A DNA stretch of 64,000 nucleotides. Source: Saprospiraceae bacterium UBA1994. GTDB taxonomy: Bacteria > Bacteroidota > Bacteroidia > Chitinophagales > Saprospiraceae. Shown piece by piece: positions 1 through 8,181 of this stretch (its first letter is position 1; each line of letters opens with the position of its first letter). Under the pieces are notes generated by a model. That model worked only from the letters and a program-made list of their open reading frames with translations. It was not told the origin of the DNA and made no database searches. Location: the NCBI GenBank assembly GCA_002335865.1, contig DDCY01000012.1:145753-209752 (forward strand), given 5' to 3'. A program made the translations under genes and the position numbers.

Positions 1-2
1 AC

Positions 3-290
3 CCACTTATCTACAAAGGTAAAATCAGAGCTCGTAAAGGATATGAAGTGATAATGAGTATGGAGTATGTTATGGAAAGATTTACTGCGATTGACCTACC
101 TATACTAGTAATGCATGGAGTAGATGATAAAATTACAGATCCTTTAGGTAGTCAAATGCTTTTCGATGGTGTTTCATCCAATGATAAATCTTTGAAATAT
201 TTTGATGGTTTGTACCATGAAATATTTAATGAACCAGAGAGAGTTGAAGTTATTGATTATACTATTGATTGGATAGGGGAGCGTTTGTAG
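3..290 (+). CDS. Alpha/beta hydrolase, monoacylglycerol lipase-like (C-terminal part, cut by window start)
   Basis: The open frame runs in from the left edge, so only the last 95 or so residues are present. They match the C-terminal part of serine hydrolases of the Hydrolase_4 (monoacylglycerol lipase) family: a 'DPL-Y-GK' type stretch at the edge (PLIYKGK), then a strand ending in MHGVDDKITD whose Asp is the expected acid of the catalytic triad, then a strand ending in GLYHEIFNE whose His is the expected base. The nucleophile elbow lies outside the window. By family, the enzyme hydrolyses an ester such as a monoacylglycerol or lysophospholipid; the actual substrate cannot be read from this fragment. 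An ATG inside the fragment is not the real start, because the homologous region continues upstream of it. Confidence 0.8.
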   Translation, partial: PLIYKGKIRARKGYEVIMSMEYVMERFTAIDLPILVMHGVDDKITDPLGSQMLFDGVSSNDKSLKYFDGLYHEIFNEPERVEVIDYTIDWIGERL

Positions 291-569
291 GTTTCAAAAA
301 ATGCTAGATAAAACGGTATTGTAGAAAAATAAATTATTCTTTTTAACTTTTTGATTTGTTCTTACTTATAAAAGACACTTTAAAATTTAGGATATTATTA
401 ATTTTGGGAGGGTATATTGCTTTACGTTTTATAAGAAAATTTTTAAATGGGTATTTGGCATAAATATAGTTGTATATACTGTTATACCTTATTAAGAATA
501 GTTGGCGATTTCAAATTGGTTTCAAATAATCCTTTTTGACGTATGCTTTAATATTTGTAAACTGTAAGA

Positions 570-3158
570 ATGAAGTTATCGAAGATTTGGCTTTCGGCGA
601 TTGCTGCAAGTATAATAGTATGTGGATGTTTTGAAAAGAATGTCATTTCTGAAGAAGAATCTTCTGTAGAAGATTTCTCAACTTTGAATAAGAAGCAATT
701 TCCTTACGAGCAACAATTTATCCATAAGAACTTTCCATATAAGACTCCTGATTATAGAGCTTATAAGTTGGCAAAAGAGGACGTATCCAATCGTACCAAT
801 GCTGGTGCTAGGTCTGATGGAAAATGGAAAGTAGAAGGGCCAGGTAACATCGGAGCTAGAGTAAATACAATCGCTGTCAATCCAAATAATAGCGATGAAA
901 TTATAGCAGGATTCGCCTCTGGTGGTGTATTTCGTACAGTAGACAATGGAACAACTTGGCAGCCTGTTTTCGATGATCAGGCGGACCTTAATATTGGTGA
1001 AATTACTTATGATCCCAATAATCCATCTATTATATATGTCGGTACCGGTGATCCTAATATCTCAGGTTACCCTAAGATTGGGTCTGGAATATTTAAAAGT
1101 ACAGATGGTGGAGGTTCATGGAATTATAAAGGGTTAGAAGAAGCAAGTATCATCTCACGAATACATGTAGCACCTTCTAATTCAGATATCATATACGTCT
1201 CTACTATGGGACTTCCATTTATCAAGACTACAGCAAGAGGCGTATATAAAAGTACAGATGGCGGAGATTCTTGGCAGCATAAATTGATGATCAATGATTC
1301 TACAGGTGTAATCGACATGGTCGTTCATCCTGAAGATAACAATATACTCTATGCCGCTGGATGGAATAGAAATAGAAGCGACAGTCTATCACGGATCGTT
1401 GGGCCTGATGCTCGTATACATAAATCAATAGATGGCGGGGATACTTGGACAATGCTCGAAGGAGGACTTCCTATTGCTGATCAAATGGGTCGTATTGGAC
1501 TTACTATATCAGGTCAAGACTATGACAATATATATGCTTCTTATGTTAATACTGGAGGTAGTGATAGCTGTTCCAATGGTGGCTCACAGTTACTAGGGAT
1601 TTGGAAAACAAATGATGCAGGAGACAATTGGACAGAGATAAATACTTTGCCCGATACAGGCTTTCCTTGCAATGCCCTAGGTGGTTTCGCTTGGTATTTT
1701 GGTCAAGTGAGAGTTAATCCTAATGATGACAATGATATATTCGTTCTTGGTGTAGATATGTGGAGAACCAAAGATGGAGGATCTAATTGGGAAAGGGCAG
1801 TACCTTCCTGGTCGACATATGCTGTTCACGCGGATAAGCACGATCTTATTTTTGACGGAATCCGAATGATACTAGCTACTGATGGTGGTATATATGAATC
1901 AACCAATGATGCTGAAAACTGGGTAGATATTGAGAACATTGTTGCTACACAATTTTATAGAATAGGATATAATCCACATAGACCAGATTGGTATTATGGA
2001 GGTGCTCAGGATAATGGTACATCGGGAGGCAATGCTGAAATAATCAATGAATGGCCCAGACTTTCCGGGGGTGACGGATTTACTATAGATTTTGACCCAT
2101 CAGATTCGATGATTTATTATGTTTTATCCCAAAATGGTAACCTCCGAGTTACATTTGATGGTGGAGATAGCTTCGATAGCGCCAGATCAGGATTTGATAA
2201 TAGTGAGGGGACTAACTGGGATACACCTTATTTTGTAAGCAAGCATGATCCTAAAGTACTCTATGCGGGAAGACAAAGTGTATATAAGGGTTTCAATGAT
2301 GGCGAGGAAGTGAAGTGGTCTAAGATAAGTGATATACTAACAGATACTACAGGAAACGAATCGTTCTTCGCTCATACAATAAGTACAGTGCATCAATCAC
2401 CGCTGATAGAGGAATACCTCTATGCAGGTACGACAGATGGTCTAGTATGGTCATCGATAGATGCTGGGCAGACATGGGACAATGTATCGGAGGGAATACC
2501 ATATAGATATGTATCTGATATAGTTGCCTCTCCTAGCAAGCCGAATTCTGCTTATGTAAGTGTAACTGGATATAAGTCTAATGATTTCGTAGCGCATATA
2601 CATCGTACAGATGATAATGGACAAACATGGATACCTATCAGTGGAGACCTACCTCAAATAGCTATCAATGATATTTTACTTCATCCAGAGTATGATGATA
2701 ATGTGATCTTCGTAGCTACGGATGGCGGTATATACTTTACCGTAGATGCGGGAGAGTCTTGGGATAGATTAGGTGATAATATGCCTATCATTGAAGTATA
2801 CGACATGGTATATAATCCAGTCAATAATGAGCTTGTAGCTGGTACATTCGCAAGAGGGATACAGACATTTGATCTTGAACAAGTTAATTTAGATAATAAT
2901 CCCTCTACTTTGGATTACATACCAGAGTTTGCTATATCATTATACCCAACTGTCACAACTAATCAGATAACAGCGAAATGGTCGGATTGTGGCTTTGAGA
3001 AATACTTTATATCTTCCACAAATGGCAGACTAATAGAAAAAGGTCAAGTTGTCGGTGATATGTTAACTTTAGATGTAAGTTATTTATCACCAGGTTCTTA
3101 CGTTTTGACTTTGGAAAGTAACGATGGTGCTGTTTCTAAGCAGTTTGTCAAGATGTAA
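570..3158 (+). CDS. Secreted Asp-box (BNR/sortilin-like) beta-propeller protein with T9SS sorting domain
   Basis: An 862-residue exported protein. At least eleven Asp-box motifs (S/T-x-D-x-G-x-x-W pattern, for example TDGGGSW, TDGGDSW, IDGGDTW, NDAGDNW, KDGGSNW, IDAGQTW, DDNGQTW, VDAGESW) are spread from about residue 125 to 740, which predicts two consecutive sortilin/VPS10-like propellers. The last 75 or so residues look like a type A T9SS sorting domain (LYPTVTTNQI at its start, SYLSPGSYVLTLES and a final KQFVKM), so the protein should be exported by T9SS and released or anchored at the surface. The N-terminal hydrophobic segment ends in VCGC, which resembles a lipobox, unusual for a T9SS cargo. 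Such proteins are often called glycosyl hydrolases, but Asp boxes alone do not prove an enzyme and I see no catalytic signature. It appears monocistronic. Confidence 0.85.
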   Translation: MKLSKIWLSAIAASIIVCGCFEKNVISEEESSVEDFSTLNKKQFPYEQQFIHKNFPYKTPDYRAYKLAKEDVSNRTNAGARSDGKWKVEGPGNIGARVNTIAVNPNNSDEIIAGFASGGVFRTVDNGTTWQPVFDDQADLNIGEITYDPNNPSIIYVGTGDPNISGYPKIGSGIFKSTDGGGSWNYKGLEEASIISRIHVAPSNSDIIYVSTMGLPFIKTTARGVYKSTDGGDSWQHKLMINDSTGVIDMVVHPEDNNILYAAGWNRNRSDSLSRIVGPDARIHKSIDGGDTWTMLEGGLPIADQMGRIGLTISGQDYDNIYASYVNTGGSDSCSNGGSQLLGIWKTNDAGDNWTEINTLPDTGFPCNALGGFAWYFGQVRVNPNDDNDIFVLGVDMWRTKDGGSNWERAVPSWSTYAVHADKHDLIFDGIRMILATDGGIYESTNDAENWVDIENIVATQFYRIGYNPHRPDWYYGGAQDNGTSGGNAEIINEWPRLSGGDGFTIDFDPSDSMIYYVLSQNGNLRVTFDGGDSFDSARSGFDNSEGTNWDTPYFVSKHDPKVLYAGRQSVYKGFNDGEEVKWSKISDILTDTTGNESFFAHTISTVHQSPLIEEYLYAGTTDGLVWSSIDAGQTWDNVSEGIPYRYVSDIVASPSKPNSAYVSVTGYKSNDFVAHIHRTDDNGQTWIPISGDLPQIAINDILLHPEYDDNVIFVATDGGIYFTVDAGESWDRLGDNMPIIEVYDMVYNPVNNELVAGTFARGIQTFDLEQVNLDNNPSTLDYIPEFAISLYPTVTTNQITAKWSDCGFEKYFISSTNGRLIEKGQVVGDMLTLDVSYLSPGSYVLTLESNDGAVSKQFVKM

Positions 3159-3191
3159 GTAAGCTGAGTAAGGGGTTTAATTAATAAAAAG

Positions 3192-3230
3192 GTCAGCTCT
3201 CTGCTCTTTAGAGCCATATAGAGATCTGAC
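3192..3230 (+). terminator. Nested hairpin downstream of the Asp-box gene
   Basis: An 11-base arm at 3192-3202 (GTCAGCTCTCT) pairs at 10 of 11 positions with 3220-3230 (AGAGATCTGAC). Inside it lies a second perfect 5-base hairpin, GCTCT-TT-AGAGC, at 3203-3214. The element lies 34 bases after the stop codon of the Asp-box gene. There is no following T run, so it is either a non-canonical terminator or a 3'-end stabilising structure. Confidence 0.45.
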
Positions 3231-3366
3231 ATTAAGTGAGAATCAAAGATATAGTATAACGCTTTTACTGAAAAGGTAAGACATTACCAATTAAGCGCGT
3301 ATTGAATAATTGAATTTCAAGAAATTACATATATAGATTTAATTTAATGTTTATTGATAATTCCTC

Positions 3367-3374
3367 TATCTTTG
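3367..3374 (+). promoter_or_regulatory. xerD promoter -7 element (TATCTTTG), predicted leaderless start
   Basis: A perfect TAnnTTTG element ends only four bases before the xerD ATG at 3379. In Bacteroidota, transcription starts about four to seven bases after this element, which would place the start at or next to the A of the ATG. The upstream -33 element is weak. Confidence 0.6.
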
Positions 3375-3378
3375 TGGT

Positions 3379-4281
3379 ATGGATTGGAATAGTCTCATTC
3401 GCGGTTTTGAAGATTACCTTATGTTGGAACGATCACTTTCGCCTCATAGCATAGATGCTTACGTTCGAGATATCAAGAAGGTACAAGACTTTATTGGACT
3501 CAAAAAATTAGAACTCTCTCCTATTCAGATTCAATATCAAAATCTCGAAGATTTTGTGGTTTATCTTTACGAATTGGGTGTCCAAGCTAAGTCGCAAGCA
3601 AGAATTATATCTGGAGTGAGAGCATTCTATAAGTTTCTATTGATAGAAGATCTAATACAACATGATCCATCTGAATTACTCGAGGGGCCTAGACTGGGAA
3701 AATACTTGCCAGATACACTAAGTTACGAAGAGATAGATCTCATTATACAGAGTATCGATCACAGTACAGACCATGGTCAACGCAATAGAGCTATACTAGA
3801 GACATTGTATTCATGTGGGTTGCGAGTAAGTGAGTTGACCGGACTCAGGTTATCATATTATTTTCCAGAGGAAGGGTTTGTAAGAGTGATAGGTAAGAAT
3901 AATAAGGAACGTATCATTCCTATTGGGAAATCAGCAATAAAGTATATTAGCTACTACCTACCAATTCGGAATAAGGTTATACCTAAGTCAGGCGAAGAAG
4001 ATTATATGTTTCTCAATAGGAGAGGATCACATCTATCAAGGGTAATGATATTTAACATTGTGAAAGATGCTGTCAAAGCAGCTGCTATTGAAAAGATAGT
4101 GAGTCCTCACACATTCCGTCATTCTTTTGCTAGTCATATGGTAGATGCTGGAGCTGATTTGAGAAGTATTCAAGATATGTTAGGGCACGAGTCTATTACG
4201 ACTACAGAAATCTATACACACGTAAATACTCAGTATCTAAGAGATGCTATATTGACTTATCATCCTAGTAATAGAAAGTAA
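3379..4281 (+). CDS. xerD: Site-specific tyrosine recombinase XerD
   Basis: At 300 residues the protein has the normal XerC/XerD length. The N-terminal SAM-like core-binding domain (about 1-90) is followed by the catalytic domain with the full set of active-site residues: Arg149 in CGLRVSEL, Lys173 in IGKNNKER, His244 and Arg247 in HTFRHSF, His270 in MLGH, and the nucleophile Tyr279 in TEIYTHV. By family it resolves chromosome dimers at dif during division, acting with a XerC partner and FtsK. It stands alone between unrelated genes with no attachment sites or phage genes, so it is the housekeeping recombinase and not an integrase. XerD rather than XerC is chosen from overall resemblance and is less certain. 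The start is fixed by the promoter four bases upstream. Confidence 0.9.
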   Translation: MDWNSLIRGFEDYLMLERSLSPHSIDAYVRDIKKVQDFIGLKKLELSPIQIQYQNLEDFVVYLYELGVQAKSQARIISGVRAFYKFLLIEDLIQHDPSELLEGPRLGKYLPDTLSYEEIDLIIQSIDHSTDHGQRNRAILETLYSCGLRVSELTGLRLSYYFPEEGFVRVIGKNNKERIIPIGKSAIKYISYYLPIRNKVIPKSGEEDYMFLNRRGSHLSRVMIFNIVKDAVKAAAIEKIVSPHTFRHSFASHMVDAGADLRSIQDMLGHESITTTEIYTHVNTQYLRDAILTYHPSNRK

Positions 4282-4448
4282 TTACGGAAAGATGGATGAT
4301 TCATTGGGCATTTAAATAATACTAATCGACTTTTAATTTAACACTTTCAAATAAAAAGACGTTCGATTACACGAAGGACTGATATTAATTCTTGATGACA
4401 ACGGAACAAGTAATACTTGTATTTACAATTACACTTAGAGATTCATTA

Positions 4449-5492
4449 TTATTTAGAGGTGACTTTTTTTTTCCCTCTTGCAGTAAGTGCACCTTTGGCG
4501 ATTTTATCGCCAAGGTCTGAAGCGTCTTTGAGATCTTTGATGAATCCATTTTTGCCCATTTTTTGCTTAGCAAGACCACGAGTCCTTAAGATTTCTGCAA
4601 TACTTACTGAAGGGTGTTCTGGAAGTTCAAGTGCAGCATCTAAGCTTTTGAGTATATCGTCAGTTTCGTCCATTTCTTGTAGTACTACTGCATAATTAAA
4701 AAAGGCTTGCTTTTTCCATTCCTTATTAGGATTGTCATCAGTAAAAGTTCTCTTGGTAAAAAGCTTAAGATCAAAAGCTGCTTTGTCCCATTGCTTTAAC
4801 TTAATATGGCAAATTGACTTTTGTCTCCGTGCTTTCCAGTAGATAGGTTGCAGTGCTACTGTATGCTTTAGAGTGATATCATAGTTCTCGATCGCTTCTT
4901 CCCATTCCTCTTTTATGACGTGAATCTTAGCTTTACCATAATATGCAGTAGGTATAGTAGAGTCAATATCGATACATTTATTGTAATCTCTTAGTGCGTT
5001 GTGATAGTCTTTGAGATAGAAATTGACCTTTGCTCTACGCTCATATGCCATGGCATGACGATCATATTTTTCTATGGCTTCGTCGAGAGCTTCTATAGCT
5101 TCTTTTTCTTTTCCGACTTGTTTAACTAAATCTCTTCCCTTGAGAAAAGATTGTACCGCAGCTTTATCCGAAGTTGGTTCCATCATCTCATAGTAGAGAA
5201 TTTTTCCTTCATCTAAAAACCACGCTCGAACTGATCCAGATATAGCAAACTGGGAACAATATGCAATTAAACTTGTTGTATTTCTAAAGTGCTTGTCAGA
5301 ACTTGTTCCTACAAATCTTGGAATATCTAATAGAAGTTTTTCTTTGTTGAATATTTCCTCTGAAGCAAATATCATTTCATTTCGATGGTAATTTTCAGCA
5401 CGATATATAAACATCTTCAGCACCTTGTCAAAACTCTTCTGAGTCGCAAATTCTAACCTTCCTTGTATTATCGTTTTAAAAAACATCTTCAA
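4449..5492 (-). CDS. TPR-repeat protein, function unknown
   Basis: A 347-residue protein without an obvious signal peptide or membrane segment. The first 120 or so residues form a domain I do not recognise. From about residue 125 to 320 there are tetratricopeptide-type helical pairs, for example KEAIEALDEAIEKYDRHAMAYERR and DYHNALRDYNKCIDID, so a protein-binding scaffold is likely. The C-terminus is basic and lysine-rich (GKKKVTSK). The gene is convergent with xerD and divergent from the PorE-like gene, and so is probably transcribed alone. No enzymatic motif is visible. Confidence 0.75.
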   Translation of the reverse strand: MKMFFKTIIQGRLEFATQKSFDKVLKMFIYRAENYHRNEMIFASEEIFNKEKLLLDIPRFVGTSSDKHFRNTTSLIAYCSQFAISGSVRAWFLDEGKILYYEMMEPTSDKAAVQSFLKGRDLVKQVGKEKEAIEALDEAIEKYDRHAMAYERRAKVNFYLKDYHNALRDYNKCIDIDSTIPTAYYGKAKIHVIKEEWEEAIENYDITLKHTVALQPIYWKARRQKSICHIKLKQWDKAAFDLKLFTKRTFTDDNPNKEWKKQAFFNYAVVLQEMDETDDILKSLDAALELPEHPSVSIAEILRTRGLAKQKMGKNGFIKDLKDASDLGDKIAKGALTARGKKKVTSK

Positions 5493-5538
5493 CTTAGCTT
5501 AGGGTTGTTGCATAATGTGTATACAGAAATAACCACTC

Positions 5539-5546
5539 CAAATTTA
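5539..5546 (-). promoter_or_regulatory. Promoter -7 element (TAAATTTG) for the TPR gene
   Basis: A perfect TAnnTTTG match on the minus strand lies 47 bases upstream of the TPR gene start at 5492. The -33 element is poorly defined. Confidence 0.45.
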
Positions 5547-6064
5547 TTAGTCATTAGACAACTAACTCTTGCACTAAGAGCAAATCTTAGGACGAGTTTT
5601 AGGGAAAAGACTTAATATAATGAAACAGGCTTATCTGTTGCGAAAGGTAAAGATCGTTAAAAAAGATTTAACATCAAAGAGATAGGTCACTGTACGTATG
5701 TTATAGTGACAGCAAATTGTTGATATTCATTCATTATTTATCTAGAATGAGAGTTACTTTAGCAAATATGATTTTCGTATTAGATTATTCTATATTTTTA
5801 TCTAATTGAAATCTAGGTTATAACGAATATTGTTAAATGATATGTTTTGCTTTTTCAATATTTTTAAACTAAAAGATATTGTTTAAAATAAAGTGAAAAT
5901 AAATCAAATTTATATTGGCGATGAAATGTTGTAGTTAAGGTTTTCAAAATGTGGAACAGATGTGGTATTAAAGTTTGTTTATAAAATAGCGATCGTATAT
6001 CCCACAAATGAGTATCTATTCAATTTGAGAATAATGAAGTTGATGAATACTAGAAAATATTACA
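5547..6064. other. Long AT-rich divergent intergenic region
   Basis: About 520 bases without a credible gene separate two divergent genes. It holds two small inverted repeats: GTTAAA-N5-TTTAAC at 5656-5672 and GTCACT-N13-AGTGAC at 5686-5710. No tRNA-like or known small-RNA signature was seen. The promoter of the downstream plus-strand gene should be here, but no perfect TAnnTTTG is close to its start. Confidence 0.5.
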
Positions 6065-8011
6065 ATGATTAGATTAATATTAAGTACAATCTTACTTTCT
6101 TGTCTTGCTATGATGGCATTTGCTCAGGACTACACTGAGCGCAAAGATATTACCAAGAAAGAAGTAAAGAAACTAAGAGAAGCTATAAACTCAGGTAGAT
6201 CTAATGGTACAGATAAGGCAATCAATGTATTTGATAAGTTATTAAAAAAATATCCAGATTTCGTGGAGATTTATCTTCGAAAAGGTTCTATCCACTATCA
6301 AAAAAAGGAATATTTAAAGGCTAAAGAGAGCTTTTTGGCCGCAATTGCAAAGGCGCCTGAATTCGATCCAGAAATGTATTTCAGTACTGCACTCACGCTA
6401 CACGCCCTAGAAGAGTATGGTGCAGCGGGATTTCACTTTGAAGGATATCTTGAAAGAGGTGCGACTAATAAAAGAAAGGAAGCTAAGGCCAGGCGAATGA
6501 TGCAAAACAGCAATTTTGCACATGAAGCATTGCAAAATCCTGTAACTACTCAGTTTGATAAATTGCCAGCAAGTATCAATACCTCAGCAAGAGAATATGG
6601 CGCTACCGAGTCTATAGATGGAGAATCTATATTATTCGTAAGAAGAGATAGTCGTTCAGATGAGCTTATGGTAGCTACCAAAGACGGTGATGACTATTTG
6701 GTGGCCCCAGCCTTTGCTGAATTTGATGAGTTTGCCGAGATAGGCACCTTTAGCTTTTCGGCTAATGGGAAGTTTGTAGTCTTTACTAGCTGTAACAATC
6801 GGAATGGATTTGGAGGATGCGATCTATATTACTCTCGCATTAAAAATGGGCAATGGATCGCTCCACGAAATATGGGACTTGTAATTAATACTCCAGCGTG
6901 GGAATCTCAGCCGAGTCTTTCAGCAGATGGCAGCGCATTATATTTTTCAAGTAATCGTAAGCATGGATTAGGAGGAAAAGATATTTGGGTAAGTTTAAGA
7001 GGTGGAGATCGCAATGGATGGACAATGCCTATTAATCTAGGTGCTAATATCAATACTAAAGAAAACGAAGAGTCGCCGTTTATTCATGCGGATGGATATA
7101 CGCTCTATTTTAGATCTAATGGTCTTCCTGGAATGGGTGATTTTGACAATTATTTCTCGGCTAGAAAAGGAGATCATTTGTCTTGGTCCAAGGCAGTTAA
7201 TATGGGTTACCCTATCAATACCTTAGGGCACGATGGAGGACTGACTGTATCTTTAGATGGTGAGAGAGGTTATACTTCTACGGATAGAGAATTTCTTGAA
7301 AATAGAAGTACGAATACCAATCTAGAAGTATTCACATTCCCAATACCAGAGTTTGCTAAACCTATTCTAACTACATACTTAAAAGTAAATGTAGTGGACG
7401 CACTTACCAAGAAGCCTATCTCAGCCAACAAGATTGATTTAGCCGATGGTGAGAGTGGAGCAATATTATCTAGAAATGAAGCAGAAGATGGAGTCTTTAT
7501 TACTAGTTTACCTACAGGTAGATCTTATGGACTAAGTGTGGAGATGGAAGACTATATATTCCAGTCGAGATATTTTGACCTAGCAGGCATTAATAATGCC
7601 CTTGACCCATATGTAATCACAGTAGAGATGGTACCTGTACCTAAGGCTGAGTCTCCAGATATAGTGTATGATACACCTATCGTTCTTAATAATATTTTCT
7701 TCGAAATAGGATCCTCAAAACTTAAAGATGTATCTATGGTAGAGATCAATCGATTAAGTGAAACACTCAAATCACAACCGACACTCAAGATCCTTATAAA
7801 AGGCCATACTGATAAAGTAGGTGGTAGTTCGGCCAACAAGAAACTTTCAGAGGATAGGGCTAAAGCGGTATTCAATGCTCTTGCTACCAATGGAATAGAA
7901 TTGTCAAGACTTAGCTACATCGGAGTAGGAGAGGCAAATCCTATCGATACCAATGATACAGATGCTGGTAGGAAAAGCAATCGTCGGACAGAGTTTATTT
8001 TGATTAGGTAA
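6065..8011 (+). CDS. PorE-like TPR / PD40 propeller / CRD / OmpA-domain envelope protein
   Basis: A 648-residue protein with an N-terminal signal peptide ending near MMAFAQ. Visible domains in order: TPR-type helices (about 55-135), WD40-like PD40 propeller repeats (about 195-420, with blades such as ADGSALYFSSNRKHGLGGKDIW), a carboxypeptidase-regulatory-like fold (about 430-510, LKVNVVDALTKKPIS) and an OmpA C-terminal peptidoglycan-binding domain (about 530-648, with GHTDKVG and SNRRTEF intact). This is the same order as PorE of Porphyromonas gingivalis, a T9SS component thought to tie the secretion machine to peptidoglycan. PorE is a lipoprotein; here the signal looks like a type I peptidase signal, so a T9SS role is an inference from architecture. 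Many Bacteroidota carry several paralogues of this design. The gene appears monocistronic. Confidence 0.85.
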   Translation: MIRLILSTILLSCLAMMAFAQDYTERKDITKKEVKKLREAINSGRSNGTDKAINVFDKLLKKYPDFVEIYLRKGSIHYQKKEYLKAKESFLAAIAKAPEFDPEMYFSTALTLHALEEYGAAGFHFEGYLERGATNKRKEAKARRMMQNSNFAHEALQNPVTTQFDKLPASINTSAREYGATESIDGESILFVRRDSRSDELMVATKDGDDYLVAPAFAEFDEFAEIGTFSFSANGKFVVFTSCNNRNGFGGCDLYYSRIKNGQWIAPRNMGLVINTPAWESQPSLSADGSALYFSSNRKHGLGGKDIWVSLRGGDRNGWTMPINLGANINTKENEESPFIHADGYTLYFRSNGLPGMGDFDNYFSARKGDHLSWSKAVNMGYPINTLGHDGGLTVSLDGERGYTSTDREFLENRSTNTNLEVFTFPIPEFAKPILTTYLKVNVVDALTKKPISANKIDLADGESGAILSRNEAEDGVFITSLPTGRSYGLSVEMEDYIFQSRYFDLAGINNALDPYVITVEMVPVPKAESPDIVYDTPIVLNNIFFEIGSSKLKDVSMVEINRLSETLKSQPTLKILIKGHTDKVGGSSANKKLSEDRAKAVFNALATNGIELSRLSYIGVGEANPIDTNDTDAGRKSNRRTEFILIR

Positions 8012-8154
8012 CTAAGAGAATATTATAGTCTGATTTCATCTTTTTATTACTTAAAGAAATATACGTGAAGTCCTGTGCTGATTCACTCAATCCGTATGAA
8101 TATTTAGAAATAATTCACCTAAATATTATACCCAACGATTAATTCTACTATACT

Positions 8155-8162
8155 TACTTTTG
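8155..8162 (+). promoter_or_regulatory. rlmD promoter -7 element (TACTTTTG)
   Basis: A perfect TAnnTTTG match lies 19 bases before the rlmD ATG, predicting a short leader of about 15 bases. No clear -33 TTG is visible at the usual distance. Confidence 0.5.
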
Positions 8163-8181
8163 CACTTTTAATAATAATACG

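Noticed and set aside
3379..4281. Tyrosine recombinase as evidence of an integrated element
   Set aside because: The protein has the normal XerD form, and no attachment repeats, phage or transfer genes adjoin it.
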